Assembly: GCF_965279055.1 (NCBI RefSeq)
Contig: NZ_OZ257125.1
Coordinates: forward strand, 1,674,001 to 1,738,000
Origin: Hydrocarboniphaga sp965279055
GTDB lineage: Bacteria; Pseudomonadota; Gammaproteobacteria; Nevskiales; Nevskiaceae
Length of the DNA: 64,000 nucleotides
Direction of reading: 5' to 3'
Below are positions 29,301-37,552 of the stretch, piece after piece. How positions within the stretch are numbered: position 1 is the first letter of the stretch; the number at the start of each line of letters is the position of its first letter. The position numbers were made by a program, and so were the translations under genes. The notes beneath the pieces were generated by a model. That model worked only from the letters and a program-made list of their open reading frames with translations, had not been told where the DNA came from and did not search any database.

Positions 29301-29843
29301 GCGACGCCGCTGCAATGTCCGGCCAGCGGCGAAATCTTGAGCCTGGCCGCGGTCGATCCGAAACGCTCGCTGATCGAGCTGGCCTTCCATCTGCCGCTGC
29401 GCGGGCTCGATCCGTCGCGGATCAGCGGCATCGCCGCGCAGCACTCGCTGGTGGTGACACCGCTGGCGGCGCAGCGCGTCGAAGGCTATCTGCGCGGCTT
29501 CGTCGACCTGGTATTCGAGCATCGTGGCCGCTGGTACGTCGCCGACTACAAATCGAACTGGCTGGGCGGGCGCATCGAGGACTACGACGCGGCGGCGCTG
29601 GCCAGCGGCATGGACGAGGGCGACTACCATCTGCAGTACATGCTGTACGTGGTCGCGCTGCACCGCTGGCTGAAATGGCGCGTCGCCGGCTACGACTACC
29701 AGCGCCATTTCGGCGGCGTGTTCTATCTGTTCTTGCGCGGCATGGATGCGCAGGGCCGTGGTGTTTACGCGACGCGACCGTCGCTGGAGCTGATCGAGGC
29801 GATCGACGGCCTGATCGCAGGCAATACCGCGGTGGCGGCATGA
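26316..29843 (+). CDS. recB: exodeoxyribonuclease V beta subunit RecB
   Basis: 1175 residues. UvrD-type helicase with Walker A EASAGTGKTWTL near residue 20, AMIDEFQDTDP and LTVHASKGLEYPVVFLP. The C-terminal nuclease domain keeps all catalytic residues: Asp1064 in GFVDLVF and Asp1077/Lys1079 in ADYKSNW, in register with E. coli D1067, D1080 and K1082. RecB is the 3'-5' motor and only nuclease of RecBCD and loads RecA after Chi. ATG overlaps the recC stop (ATGA), and its own stop overlaps recD. Confidence 0.97.
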   Translation: MSAPVALTAPLQGLRLIEASAGTGKTWTLSGLYLRLVIERGLASDGILTVTFTKAATAELRDRIRARLQQMLDLLEGRGDGDDFCRALQAQLPDAALARRRLVTALRGVDEAAIYTIHGFCQRVLSDRAFSSGVSFDSEIVPDIGELRREIVLDFWRRRIAPAHAERALGERLFLGWLDSRDVSVDSLSRWAASLASKPRLNILPIDEVADLQQAAQAFFGLREQAATVLRDERQAIVELLAKHPALKRASYKAGDVAKRLDALEEYFATELEIVLPKKAESFLRAGLIERCSGDPPTHAFFDTLEALRAGGDALLEVFARTWRGLRLELLAWLRSELPLRMQARGEQSYDDLLSRLQQALSGSDGELLAAELRQRYPAAMIDEFQDTDPLQWDIVRRIWAVGIGAGEPLCAFLVGDPKQAIYSFRGADIYAYLAAQAACSERHDLVENQRSVAPYVEALNCLYGRVADPFRHASIRYQPVVASPRRKPALIENGVAEDAPLRLLAMSSPGVPLAKGKGETWAAATTAAEIARLLRGAALGEITYDGRPLRAGDIAVLVRGHYQARRLRRELARLGVGSAEQASDNVFASDEAEELERLLAAVAAPHRSGGLKAALLGRFLGWSLPKVLELEQQEGAWDQLLAEFDHYRLLWRDRGFMRMLRELLRRRDVIARLAAHSDGERRLTNLFHLAELLQNQQHRLHGADAQLRWLGQSRRDAAESRAEESQLRLESDAALVQLLTVHASKGLEYPVVFLPFQWSGKDRFAGSDLIAHHDPEPPHELRVAGDPIDPQAVIQAANDESQAEDLRLAYVALTRAKNRCYLFTGDFTGLALSAVGTLLNGGGEPLMEALASLQAASQGTIRVENAVEPQAVAAAADTGLKLAARELRRPLPPGLSVTSYTALSRQIDESAAEALPDHDQHIESLPSAPLVPGGGRFAFPRGAAPGTCLHAVLENIDASAPSASWTPAIETQLRANGQPAEWAPQLGEWFAEVVATPLQCPASGEILSLAAVDPKRSLIELAFHLPLRGLDPSRISGIAAQHSLVVTPLAAQRVEGYLRGFVDLVFEHRGRWYVADYKSNWLGGRIEDYDAAALASGMDEGDYHLQYMLYVVALHRWLKWRVAGYDYQRHFGGVFYLFLRGMDAQGRGVYATRPSLELIEAIDGLIAGNTAVAA

Positions 29844-31636
29844 GCCTGGCCGATCTGCGCCTGCCGCTGCCGCCGCCGGGCATCGACGATGCGGCCGCCG
29901 CATTCGCGGCGAGCTTCGCCGCGGCAGTCGCGTCGGTGCACGAAGAGCAGGGCGGGGCGGCGGGCGATCGCGACGACATCTATCTGGCGGCGCGCCAGGC
30001 GAGTATCGCGGTGCAGGAAGGCCATGCCGGCGCCGATCTGGCCTTGCTCGCCGACGACGGCATCGGGATCGATCTCGGCGCGCTGCAGCGCAGCCCGGTG
30101 GTCGGTGACGGCAGCCAGCCGACGCCGCTGGTGCTGCAGGGCCGGCTTCTTTATCTGTATCGCTACTGGCGCTATGAGCGCCTGCTGGCGACGCGCCTGC
30201 TTGCGCTGAACCGGCCGGTCGAAGGCCAGCAGTCCGACGCGGTGCGTGCGCAGCTCGATGCGCTGTTTGCCGGCGATGCGGCGGTGACGCCGAACTGGCA
30301 GAAGGTCGCGGCCGCGACCGCGCTGACGCGGCATCTGTGCGTGATTTCCGGCGGCCCCGGCACCGGCAAGACCACGACGGTGGTGCGCATCCTCGCGGCG
30401 GCTTTGAGCCTGCACGGCGATGCGGTGCAGCCGCTGCGCATCGCGATCGCCGCGCCGACCGGCAAGGCCGCCGCTAGGCTGAAATCCTCGATCCAGGCAC
30501 AGCTGTCGCGCATGCAGCTCGCCGACGACATCGTCGCGCGGCTGCCGGCGCAGGCCTATACCTTGCACCGTCTGCTCGGCGTGCGGCCGGGCCGCGTCGG
30601 CTTCCGTCACGACGCCGCGCATCCGCTGCCTTACGACCTGATCGTCGTCGACGAGGCCTCGATGATCGATCTGGCGCTGGCGGCGAAACTGGTCGATGCG
30701 CTGCTGCCGACGGCGCGGCTGATCCTGCTCGGCGACAAGGATCAGCTCGCCTCGGTGGAAGCCGGCGCGGTCTACGCAGAATTGTCGGCGCGCAGCGAAC
30801 GCGACGCCGCGTGGTGCGCGACACTGGCCGCGCTCAGCGGCGAGCAGGTTGCGGCGAGCATGGTCGCAAGGTCTTCTTCGCTCACCGACGCCGTGGTATG
30901 GCTGACCCACGCATATCGCTTCGATGCCGGTAGCGGGATCGCGGCGCTGGCGACGGCGATCAATGCGGGCGACATCGCGCAGGTTCGCGGCAGCCTGTCG
31001 GCCGAAGCCGGGCCGCGCTGGCAGGCCGCGCTGCCGTCGCCGGCCGCACTCGCCGCGAGCCTCGCGCAGGGCTACGAGAACTATCTGGACGCGGTGAACG
31101 GCGGCGCGTCGCCGTCCGACGTGCTGCGCGCTTTCGATCGCTACCGCGTGCTGTGCGCGACGCGGTCCGGCAGCTACGGCAGCGAGGCACTCGCGCGGCA
31201 TATCGCCTTGCAGTTGCGCCGCGCATTGCCGGCGGCCGGTGCGTCGGCGCACTGGTACGCGGGCCGCGCGGTGATGATCACCGGCAACGATTACGCGCTG
31301 CAGTTGTACAACGGCGACATCGGCGTCGCGCTGCCGGACGAATCCGGCCGCTTGCTGGTGCATTTCGCCGGCGATGCCGGGCTGCGCGCTTTCGCACCCG
31401 GTCGGCTCAGCGCGGTCGATACCGCGTTCGCACTGACCGTGCACAAATCTCAAGGGTCGGAATTCGACGCGGTGGATGTCGTCGTCGACGGCTCGCTGCC
31501 GCGTGGCCTGAATCGCCAGTTGCTCTACACCGCCGTGACGCGTGCGCGTTCCAGCGTGCGACTGTGGTGCGACGATGAAGCGCTGACGGCGATGGTGGGC
31601 ACGCGCTTGAGCCGGCGTTCGTCGATCATCGTCTGA
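29840..31636 (+). CDS. recD: exodeoxyribonuclease V alpha subunit RecD
   Basis: 598 residues from ATG 29840, which overlaps the recB stop; the frame is open further upstream, but only as recB shadow. Superfamily 1B helicase with Walker A SGGPGTGKTTT (Lys177, same number as in E. coli), VVDEASMIDL, LLGDKDQL, and the late motif LTVHKSQGSEFDAV. RecD is the 5'-3' motor of RecBCD. The recC-recB-recD order without ptrA is the arrangement of many Pseudomonas-like bacteria. Confidence 0.96.
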   Translation: MSLADLRLPLPPPGIDDAAAAFAASFAAAVASVHEEQGGAAGDRDDIYLAARQASIAVQEGHAGADLALLADDGIGIDLGALQRSPVVGDGSQPTPLVLQGRLLYLYRYWRYERLLATRLLALNRPVEGQQSDAVRAQLDALFAGDAAVTPNWQKVAAATALTRHLCVISGGPGTGKTTTVVRILAAALSLHGDAVQPLRIAIAAPTGKAAARLKSSIQAQLSRMQLADDIVARLPAQAYTLHRLLGVRPGRVGFRHDAAHPLPYDLIVVDEASMIDLALAAKLVDALLPTARLILLGDKDQLASVEAGAVYAELSARSERDAAWCATLAALSGEQVAASMVARSSSLTDAVVWLTHAYRFDAGSGIAALATAINAGDIAQVRGSLSAEAGPRWQAALPSPAALAASLAQGYENYLDAVNGGASPSDVLRAFDRYRVLCATRSGSYGSEALARHIALQLRRALPAAGASAHWYAGRAVMITGNDYALQLYNGDIGVALPDESGRLLVHFAGDAGLRAFAPGRLSAVDTAFALTVHKSQGSEFDAVDVVVDGSLPRGLNRQLLYTAVTRARSSVRLWCDDEALTAMVGTRLSRRSSIIV

Positions 31637-31674
31637 AAAGCCGGCAGGGCATGAGCCGCCGCTTTTCCGGCCTG

Positions 31675-32301
31675 CTATACGAAGGTTGCCAGATACGCCG
31701 TCGTCGCACGCACCGCTTCCCGGCGCGTGGCCTTGCTCAGCCGGCCTTCGCGGTAGTAGCCGTACTTCATGCAGGTGAACGCGATCTCCACGCACAAGGT
31801 CGCCACATCGGGCTGCTTGGGTAGCACGAGGGCGTCGGGCGCGCTCTTCATCAGTGCCCGCACCGCGTGGCCGATGTGTTCGATCGTCACCTCCTGCGCC
31901 AGGTAGGCGCTGCGGCTCATCGGGCCGCCGAGGATCAGCTGGCTGGCGACCGGCGTCGCGTCGTAGTAGTCGGCCGCGGCGTCGACCAGCAGCACGATCA
32001 GCTTGCGCCACGGCTGTGGCCCGCTTTTTTGCGCGGCGGCCTGCACGCGCAATGTCACCTGCTGGAGATGGCGCTCGGCCAGATGCGCGAACAGCACGTA
32101 CTTGGTCGGGAAGAACTGGTACAGGCTGGCGCGCGGCACGCCGGATTCCTTGGCGATTTCCGGGATCGAGGTTTCTTCCGGGCCACGCGCCTCGATCATC
32201 CGCTCGGCGGCTTCGATCGCCGCGGCGACGCGCTGCTGGGAGCGCTCCTGCATCGGGCTGCGCGAACGCGCCGGCGGCGCCTTGACCGCTGAATCCGACA
32301 T
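31675..32301 (-). CDS. TetR/AcrR family transcriptional regulator
   Basis: 208 residues. The N-terminal helix-turn-helix is clear (TSIPEIAKESGVPRASLYQFFPTKYVLFAHLAERH), followed by a helical ligand domain without recognisable specificity. It faces the flavin monooxygenase gene across an 83-bp gap that contains a perfect CCGACATATGTCGG palindrome, so it probably represses the monooxygenase-hydrolase pair and itself. The inducer is unknown but may be the monooxygenase substrate. Confidence 0.9.
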   Translation of the reverse strand: MSDSAVKAPPARSRSPMQERSQQRVAAAIEAAERMIEARGPEETSIPEIAKESGVPRASLYQFFPTKYVLFAHLAERHLQQVTLRVQAAAQKSGPQPWRKLIVLLVDAAADYYDATPVASQLILGGPMSRSAYLAQEVTIEHIGHAVRALMKSAPDALVLPKQPDVATLCVEIAFTCMKYGYYREGRLSKATRREAVRATTAYLATFV

Positions 32302-32321
32302 AAGTTAGTTTTCACCGAGAG

Positions 32322-32335
32322 CCGACATATGTCGG
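32322..32335. promoter_or_regulatory. palindromic operator candidate CCGACATATGTCGG
   Basis: A perfect 14-bp palindrome in the divergent gap. A further half-site CCGACAT (32295-32301) overlaps the regulator start codon. The spacing fits a TetR dimer site. Confidence 0.6.
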
Positions 32336-32384
32336 AATCGTACCACCGTCCCGGACAGAGAGGACGAAGTAGCAGGAGAGCGGC

Positions 32385-33737
32385 ATGAGCAAGCGTGTCT
32401 GTGTGATCGGCGCCGGCCCCAGCGGCATCGCAGCGGCCAAGAACTGCGCGGCGTCGGGGCTGGACTTCGTCGTGTTCGAGAAGAACGACAAGGTCGGCGG
32501 CAACTGGGTGTTCAATTCCAAGACCGGCCACTCCAGCGTTTACGAAAACACGCACATCATCAGCTCGAAGATCTGGTCGGAGTACGAAGACTTCCCGATG
32601 CCGGATCACTATCCGGATTATCCGAACCACCGGCAGCTGCAGGCCTATTTCGAAAGCTACTCCAAGCATTTCAAGGTCTACGACAAGATCCGCTTCAACA
32701 CCGTGGTCGACGAGGTCACGCGTGGCGCAGGCGGCGGCTGGGACGTGCGCTGGCACGACGAAAGCGGCACCGAACATCGGGATCATTTCGACGTGCTGAT
32801 GGTCTGCAACGGCCATCACTGGGATCCGAAATATCCGGAGTACGAAGGCCGGTTCAACGGCCGGCTGATGCACAGCCACGACTTCAAGGGCGTCAACGAG
32901 GACTGGCGCGGCAAGAACGTGCTGGTGATCGGCGGCGGCAATTCGGCCTGCGACGTCGCGGTGGAATCGGCGCGCATCGCCGGCAAGGTGTGCCTGTCGA
33001 TGCGCAGCCCGCAGTGGTTCATGCCCAAGTTCATGTTCGGCCTGCCGGTGGACGTGTTCGCGTCGCGCACCTCGTGGTTGCCGACCGGGATCAAGCAGTT
33101 CGCGCTGACCAGCCTGCTGAAGATGCTCCAGGGTTCGTACAAGCGCTACGGTCTGCCGGTCAACACCAAGCCGGCTTTCAGCCAGCATCCGACCTTGAAT
33201 TCGGATTTGCTGGACTTCATCCGCCACGGCCGCATCAAGCCGCGGCCGGCGATCAAGCGGCTCGCCGGAGATGAAGTCGAATTCGTCGACGGCACGCGCG
33301 AAGCTTTCGACATCGTCTGCGCCTGCACCGGGTTCTGGATCAGCTTCCCGTTCTTCGACGAAAAGCTGGTGTCGTTCAAGCACGCCGAGAAAGTGCCGCT
33401 GTATCGCAAGATGCTGCACCCGGACTATCAGGATCTGTACTTTATCGGCCTGTTCCAGCCGCTGGGTTGCATCTGGCCGATGGCGGACATGCAAGCGCGG
33501 CTGGCCTGTGCCGAAATCGTCGGCCGCTACCAGCGCCCGGCCGATCTGCGCGCGGCGATCCAGTACGAGATCGAGCATCCGCATTTCCAGTTCGAGGGTG
33601 GCGCGCGCCATTCCACCGAGGTCGACTATCACGGCCTGCGCAAGGATCTGCGCGGCGAGCTGAAAAAAGCCGGCATCGACATCGGCGAAGCACCCGGCGC
33701 GACCACGCGCAAGGCGATCTACAAGCTGGCGAGCTGA
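32385..33737 (+). CDS. flavin-containing monooxygenase (class B, FMO-like)
   Basis: 450 residues with two nucleotide-binding motifs, GAGPSGIAAAKNC (FAD, residue about 8) and GGGNSACDVA (NADPH, about 190). The FMO fingerprint FNGRLMHSHDFKG lies just before the second, and VCACTGFWISFPFFD in the C-terminal half corresponds to the ATG-containing FMO motif. These enzymes add oxygen to N or S atoms or carry out Baeyer-Villiger reactions; the substrate cannot be told. AGGAG lies 8 bp before the start. The stop codon overlaps the start of the hydrolase gene, so both are one operon under the divergent TetR protein. Confidence 0.9.
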   Translation: MSKRVCVIGAGPSGIAAAKNCAASGLDFVVFEKNDKVGGNWVFNSKTGHSSVYENTHIISSKIWSEYEDFPMPDHYPDYPNHRQLQAYFESYSKHFKVYDKIRFNTVVDEVTRGAGGGWDVRWHDESGTEHRDHFDVLMVCNGHHWDPKYPEYEGRFNGRLMHSHDFKGVNEDWRGKNVLVIGGGNSACDVAVESARIAGKVCLSMRSPQWFMPKFMFGLPVDVFASRTSWLPTGIKQFALTSLLKMLQGSYKRYGLPVNTKPAFSQHPTLNSDLLDFIRHGRIKPRPAIKRLAGDEVEFVDGTREAFDIVCACTGFWISFPFFDEKLVSFKHAEKVPLYRKMLHPDYQDLYFIGLFQPLGCIWPMADMQARLACAEIVGRYQRPADLRAAIQYEIEHPHFQFEGGARHSTEVDYHGLRKDLRGELKKAGIDIGEAPGATTRKAIYKLAS

Positions 33738-34519
33738 TGGACGCGCGCCCTGTTCCACGCCGGGCGTCACGCCAGGCGGTGTTCGTCCACGGCATGTGGA
33801 GCCAGCCCTGGGTCTGGCAGGACTGGATTGCCTGCTTTGAACGGGCCGGTTATGTCTGCCACGCGGTAACGCTGCCGGGTCACGAGCCCGGCGCACCGCG
33901 AGGCGCCGCGGATGGCCTGGGCATCGGTGAATACGTCGCGTCCGTCGAGCCGCTGCTGCGCGGCTTGCCGGAGCCGGCGGTGGTCATCGGCCACTCGATG
34001 GGCGGCCTGATCACGCAGCTGCTCGCGGCGCGCCTGCCGGTCGCGGCCGCGGTGCTGATCTGCAGCGCCACGCCGGCGCCGGTGTTCCCGCTGCGGCCGG
34101 TGATGCTGCCGGGTGTGATCCGGCACTTTCTGCGGCCGAATCTTTATGCGCGCTCGTTCCTGCCGTCGCGCCGGGAGGCCGGCCACCTGTTCCTCAACGG
34201 CCTGCAGCCGTCGCAGCGGGATGCAATGTATGAGCGCCTGATACCGGAGTCCGGCCGCGCGCTGTATCAGCTCGGCTTCGGCTCGCTGAATCTGGCGCGT
34301 AGCAATCGGGTGGATCGCGAGCGCATCACCGCGCCGATGCTGGCGCTGAGCGGCGCGCGCGACCACATCATCCCGATCGGCGTCAGCCGGGCGATGGCGC
34401 GCTGGTATGGTCCGCAGCGGCTGGAGTTCCGCGAATATGCCGGGCATGCGCACTGGATGCTGGCCGAGCCGGGCTGGGAGCGGCGAGTCGACGAGGTGTT
34501 GCAGTGGCTGGCGGCTTGA
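33737..34519 (+). CDS. alpha/beta hydrolase
   Basis: 260 residues from ATG 33737, which overlaps the monooxygenase stop (TGATG). An oxyanion-hole HGMW near residue 18, nucleophile elbow GHSMGG at about 95, Asp in LSGARDHIIP at about 215, and a His in GHAHWML at about 240 give a full Ser-Asp-His set. It resembles soluble carboxylesterases and lipases of broad substrate range. Coupling to a possible Baeyer-Villiger enzyme suggests that it hydrolyses the ester or lactone made by that enzyme; this is inference. Confidence 0.88.
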   Translation: MDARPVPRRASRQAVFVHGMWSQPWVWQDWIACFERAGYVCHAVTLPGHEPGAPRGAADGLGIGEYVASVEPLLRGLPEPAVVIGHSMGGLITQLLAARLPVAAAVLICSATPAPVFPLRPVMLPGVIRHFLRPNLYARSFLPSRREAGHLFLNGLQPSQRDAMYERLIPESGRALYQLGFGSLNLARSNRVDRERITAPMLALSGARDHIIPIGVSRAMARWYGPQRLEFREYAGHAHWMLAEPGWERRVDEVLQWLAA

Positions 34520-34642
34520 TTTCGGGTCTTGGCCGGCGGCGCATCGGGGGGCGCTGGTGAAAAAATCAGCGAGGGAGTAGCCGCTCCCCTTCACACTTCC
34601 CGGAAGCCCTGGCTGTAAAGGGACCCGCTGGACCGGCGCGCA

Positions 34643-34667
34643 CAAAAAAGCCCGGATTGACCGGGCT
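34643..34667 (-). terminator. Rho-independent terminator of the tRNA-Glu gene
   Basis: On the minus strand AGCCCGG-tcaat-CCGGGCT is followed by a T-run, 47 bp after the tRNA 3' end. Confidence 0.85.
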
Positions 34668-34713
34668 CATGCCGCATCCACTGGACTGTATTGCACGCCA
34701 ATGAATCGATAAT

Positions 34714-34789
34714 TGGCGCTCCTACCCGGATTCGAACCGGGGTTTAGGCCTTGAGAGGGCCCCGTCCTAGGCCTCTAGACGATAGGAGC
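34714..34789 (-). tRNA. tRNA-Glu (anticodon CTC)
   Basis: 76 nt with encoded CCA. Acceptor stem GCTCCTA/TAGGAGC, D-arm GTCTAGAGGCCTAGGAC, anticodon loop CTCTCAA giving CTC, T-arm CCCGG-TTCGAAT-CCGGG. It reads GAG codons, which dominate in this GC-rich genome; a TTC isoacceptor must exist elsewhere. The G-U pair at the top of the anticodon stem is normal. Confidence 0.95.
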
Positions 34790-34806
34790 ACAGCTGCGAG
34801 TCGCGT

Positions 34807-34834
34807 ATTATACGGATGCGTCGCCGCCCGGCAA
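34807..34834 (-). promoter_or_regulatory. sigma-70 promoter of tRNA-Glu
   Basis: Minus strand: -35 TTGCCG, 16-bp spacer, perfect -10 TATAAT, 17 bp upstream of the mature tRNA 5' end. Confidence 0.8.
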
Positions 34835-34901
34835 TGCGGTCCACGCCAATAATCAAGTAAACGCCACGACCAACCCGCGCTGTACCAGACGGAAGTTTTT
34901 T

Positions 34902-36287
34902 TTGATCTCACCCAGACGCATTCCCCGCGCCGAGCACAATGTTTCCCGTTCGATGATTTCGAGCGGCACGCTGAAGACGCTCTATACCCTGAAAGACGCC
35001 GGCTACGAGGCCTACATGGTCGGCGGCGGCGTACGCGACCTGCTGGCCGGGATCGAGCCCAAGGATTTCGACGTCGCCACCAACGCGCATCCGGAGCAGG
35101 TCAAGCCGCTGTTCCGCTCGTGCCGGCTGGTCGGGCGGCGCTTCGTGATCTGCCATGTGCGCTTCGGCGAGGAGATCGTCGAGACCACGACGTTCCGCGG
35201 CGCAATCACCGATCTGCACAAGCGCGACGAGACCGGGCGCATCCTGTCCGACAACGTCTACGGCACGCTGGAGGAGGACGCGATCCGGCGCGACTTCACC
35301 GTCAACGCGCTGTATTACGACATCCGCGACTACTCGATCGTCGACTTCACCACCGGCGTCGAGGACATGAAGTCCGGCGTGATCCGTCTGATCGGCGACC
35401 CCGAGCTGCGCTATCGCGAAGACCCGGTGCGCATGCTGCGCGCGATCCGTATCGCCAACAAGCTGCACTTTCGCATCGACGAAGCCACCGCCGCGCCGAT
35501 CGCGCGGTTGGCGCCGCTGCTGCGCGAGATTCCGGCCGCGCGCCTGTTCGACGAGGTGCTGAAGCTGCTGCTGTCGAAGGAAGCCGAAGACAATCTTTAC
35601 GGCATGCGCGTCTACGGCCTGTTCCGCCAGCTGTTCCCGGTGCTGGACCCGCACCTGGCGCGGCCGGATGCGCTGAAGTTCGTCAACGCCGCGCTGCGCA
35701 GCACCGCGCAGCGCATGCAGGCCGGCCTGCCGGTCAGCCCCGCTTTCCTGTATGCCTCGCTGCTGTGGCCGGCGGTGGAAGCACGCGCCGCTCAGCTGCG
35801 CACCGAGCAGGGCTGCGAGCCGTTCCCGGCGATCCAGCAGGCCGGCGAAGAAGTGATCGCGCGGACCATCGCCTGCGTCGCGATTCCGAAACGCTTTTCG
35901 CTGCCGATGCGCGACATCTGGGATCTGCAGCCGCGCTTCGAGCAGACCGCGTCGACACGCGCGCGCCGCCTGATGACGCACCCCAAGTTCCGCGCCGCCT
36001 ACGACTTCCTGCTGGTGCGCGGCGAAAGCTCCGGCAACCCGGCGCTGGCCGAGCTGGCCGCCTGGTGGACCGAGGCGCAGAAGGGCGGCGATCTGCCGCA
36101 GCCGCCGGACCTGTCGTCGGAGGATCTGCTGGTCGAAGGCACCGCCTCCGAAACCGCGCCGCCGCGCAAGCGCCGTCGTCGTCGTGGCGGGCGCAATCGT
36201 CGCGGGCCGGGCGCCGGCGACGCCGCCGGCGGTGACGAGGATGCCGAAGCCGACGACAGTCCCGCGACCGCGAGCGATCCCTCGTAA
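34902..36287 (+). CDS. pcnB: poly(A) polymerase I
   Basis: 461 residues. Nucleotidyltransferase motif VGGGVRDLLAG followed by Asp55 and Asp57 in KDFDVAT, then the RRDFTVNALYYD and RYREDPVRMLRAIR segments that separate PcnB from CCA-adding enzymes together with the basic C-terminal tail (RKRRRRRGGRNRRG, then an acidic end). Start: TTG 34902 with GGAAG 6 bp before it keeps the conserved IPRAEHNVSR N-terminus; no upstream ATG or GTG exists in frame. The enzyme adds poly(A) tails that speed RNA decay. It is followed by folK, as in many gammaproteobacteria. Confidence 0.93.
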   Translation: MISPRRIPRAEHNVSRSMISSGTLKTLYTLKDAGYEAYMVGGGVRDLLAGIEPKDFDVATNAHPEQVKPLFRSCRLVGRRFVICHVRFGEEIVETTTFRGAITDLHKRDETGRILSDNVYGTLEEDAIRRDFTVNALYYDIRDYSIVDFTTGVEDMKSGVIRLIGDPELRYREDPVRMLRAIRIANKLHFRIDEATAAPIARLAPLLREIPAARLFDEVLKLLLSKEAEDNLYGMRVYGLFRQLFPVLDPHLARPDALKFVNAALRSTAQRMQAGLPVSPAFLYASLLWPAVEARAAQLRTEQGCEPFPAIQQAGEEVIARTIACVAIPKRFSLPMRDIWDLQPRFEQTASTRARRLMTHPKFRAAYDFLLVRGESSGNPALAELAAWWTEAQKGGDLPQPPDLSSEDLLVEGTASETAPPRKRRRRRGGRNRRGPGAGDAAGGDEDAEADDSPATASDPS

Positions 36288-36321
36288 TAAGCTGCCGGCC
36301 CAGGTGGCATCAGGTGGCGCG

Positions 36322-36831
36322 ATGACGATGGCCCAGCCGGCTGCGAAGCCGTTTGCCTATGTCGGGCTCGGCAGCAATCTCGACGATCCCGCGGCGCAGA
36401 TACGCGCGGCGCTGGATGCGATCGGGCGCATTGCCGGCATTCGCGTGCTCGCGGTGTCCAGCCTGTACCGCTCGCCGCCGATGGGCCCGCCGGAGCAGCC
36501 GGAATACTGCAACGCGGTCTGCGTGGTCGAGTGCGGCATCGCGCCTTCGATGCTGATGAGCCAGCTGCTGGAGATCGAGCGCCAGGCCGGCCGCGTGCGC
36601 GGCGGCGAGCACTGGGGGCCGCGGCGCATCGATCTGGACCTGCTGCATGTGGAAGGCGTGAGTTCGGCCACGGCCGGCTTGCGGCTGCCGCATCCGGGCA
36701 TCGCGCAGCGCAACTTCGTGCTGGCGCCGCTGGCGGAAATCGCGCCGCAGCTGCGGATTCCCGGGGTCGGCGCCGTTGCCGAACTGGCAGCCCGCATCCC
36801 GCGCGACGATCTGTCGATGTGGCCGATCTGA
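36322..36831 (+). CDS. folK: 2-amino-4-hydroxy-6-hydroxymethyldihydropteridine pyrophosphokinase
   Basis: 169 residues from ATG 36322 (or 36328); the open frame upstream overlaps the end of pcnB and is not conserved-looking. HPPK marks: YVGLGSNLDDP, YCNAVCVVE, and WGPRRIDLDLL with the metal-binding aspartates and the RxxxRxxDxD pattern, then LPHPGIAQRNFVLAPL. It makes the pyrophosphorylated pterin for dihydropteroate synthase in folate synthesis. The pcnB-folK-kinase-panB-panC-panD order links folate and pantothenate genes, as in Pseudomonas. Confidence 0.95.
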   Translation: MTMAQPAAKPFAYVGLGSNLDDPAAQIRAALDAIGRIAGIRVLAVSSLYRSPPMGPPEQPEYCNAVCVVECGIAPSMLMSQLLEIERQAGRVRGGEHWGPRRIDLDLLHVEGVSSATAGLRLPHPGIAQRNFVLAPLAEIAPQLRIPGVGAVAELAARIPRDDLSMWPI

Positions 36832-36840
36832 GCTCAGCGC

Positions 36841-37509
36841 GTGGGTCTGGCGAATACGCAGGGCGGGGCGACCCAGCAGGCAATGTACATCGCCATAGAA
36901 GGCACGATCGGCGTCGGCAAGACCACGCTGGCGCAGCGGCTGTCGCAGAGCCTGAATGCGCGTCTTTTGCTGGAAAAGCCTGAGGCCAATCCCTTTCTGC
37001 CGCGCTTTTATCGCGACCCGGCGCGGGTCGCGCTGCCGACGCAGCTGACGTTTCTGATGCAGCGCGCCGGGCAGGTCGAGGAGTTGCAGCAGGGCGATCT
37101 GTTCGAGCAGAACTGGGTCGCGGATTTCCTGTTCGACAAGGACCGGCTGTTTGCCGAGCTGACCTTGTCGCGCGTCGATTTCGAGCTGTATCTGCGGGTT
37201 TTCGAGCGCCTGGCGATGGACGTGCCGCAGCCTGATTGCGTGATCCACCTGCAGGCGCCGCTGCCGGTGCTGCTGCACAGAATCGAGCAGCGTGGCCGCG
37301 ACTACGAGCGCGGTATCGACCCGGAATATCTGGCGAGCCTGAGCGATGCCTACGGCCGTCTGTTCGTCGCGCCTCGCGGCGCCAGGCTGATCGAGGTCGA
37401 CACCGAAAGCCTGGATCTGCTCGGTGACGAGAGCCACTACGAGCTGTTGCTCGACGCGCTGGCCGGGGAGGCGCCGCGCCAGCGGCTGGCGGCTGGCTCT
37501 TGGGTATAG
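36841..37509 (+). CDS. deoxynucleoside kinase family protein
   Basis: 222 residues from GTG 36841; ATG 36883 (MYIAIEG) would give 208 and is equally possible. P-loop EGTIGVGKTTLA, the dNK-type ERS-like region replaced by FEQNWVADFLFDKDRLFA, and the lid RGRDYERGIDPEYL. It belongs to the dCK/dGK-like family of nucleoside kinases found between folK and panB in many gammaproteobacteria. The natural substrate of this bacterial branch is not settled. It stops 43 bp before panB. Confidence 0.85.
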   Translation: MGLANTQGGATQQAMYIAIEGTIGVGKTTLAQRLSQSLNARLLLEKPEANPFLPRFYRDPARVALPTQLTFLMQRAGQVEELQQGDLFEQNWVADFLFDKDRLFAELTLSRVDFELYLRVFERLAMDVPQPDCVIHLQAPLPVLLHRIEQRGRDYERGIDPEYLASLSDAYGRLFVAPRGARLIEVDTESLDLLGDESHYELLLDALAGEAPRQRLAAGSWV

Positions 37510-37552
37510 GTATAGTCCGCGCGCTTTGACAACCCCGGCCTGGAGTAAGCCC

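Larger units (their letters stand above)
34520..34901. other. 382-bp region with a tRNA gene and no protein gene
   Basis: Apart from the tRNA-Glu gene, its promoter and its terminator on the minus strand, I see no coding potential in this stretch. The about 120 bp after the hydrolase stop are featureless. Confidence 0.7.

Noticed and set aside
26226..29903. A 1225-codon open frame on the minus strand opposite recB
   Set aside because: It mirrors recB codons in a GC-rich genome. It has no recognisable domain and is rich in Arg, Ala, Gln and His, as is typical of antisense shadows; recB has full family motifs.
34714..34789. tRNA-Glu gene as an integration site of a genomic island
   Set aside because: No integrase gene and no direct repeat of the tRNA 3' end is seen nearby; pcnB and folK follow as in standard chromosomes.
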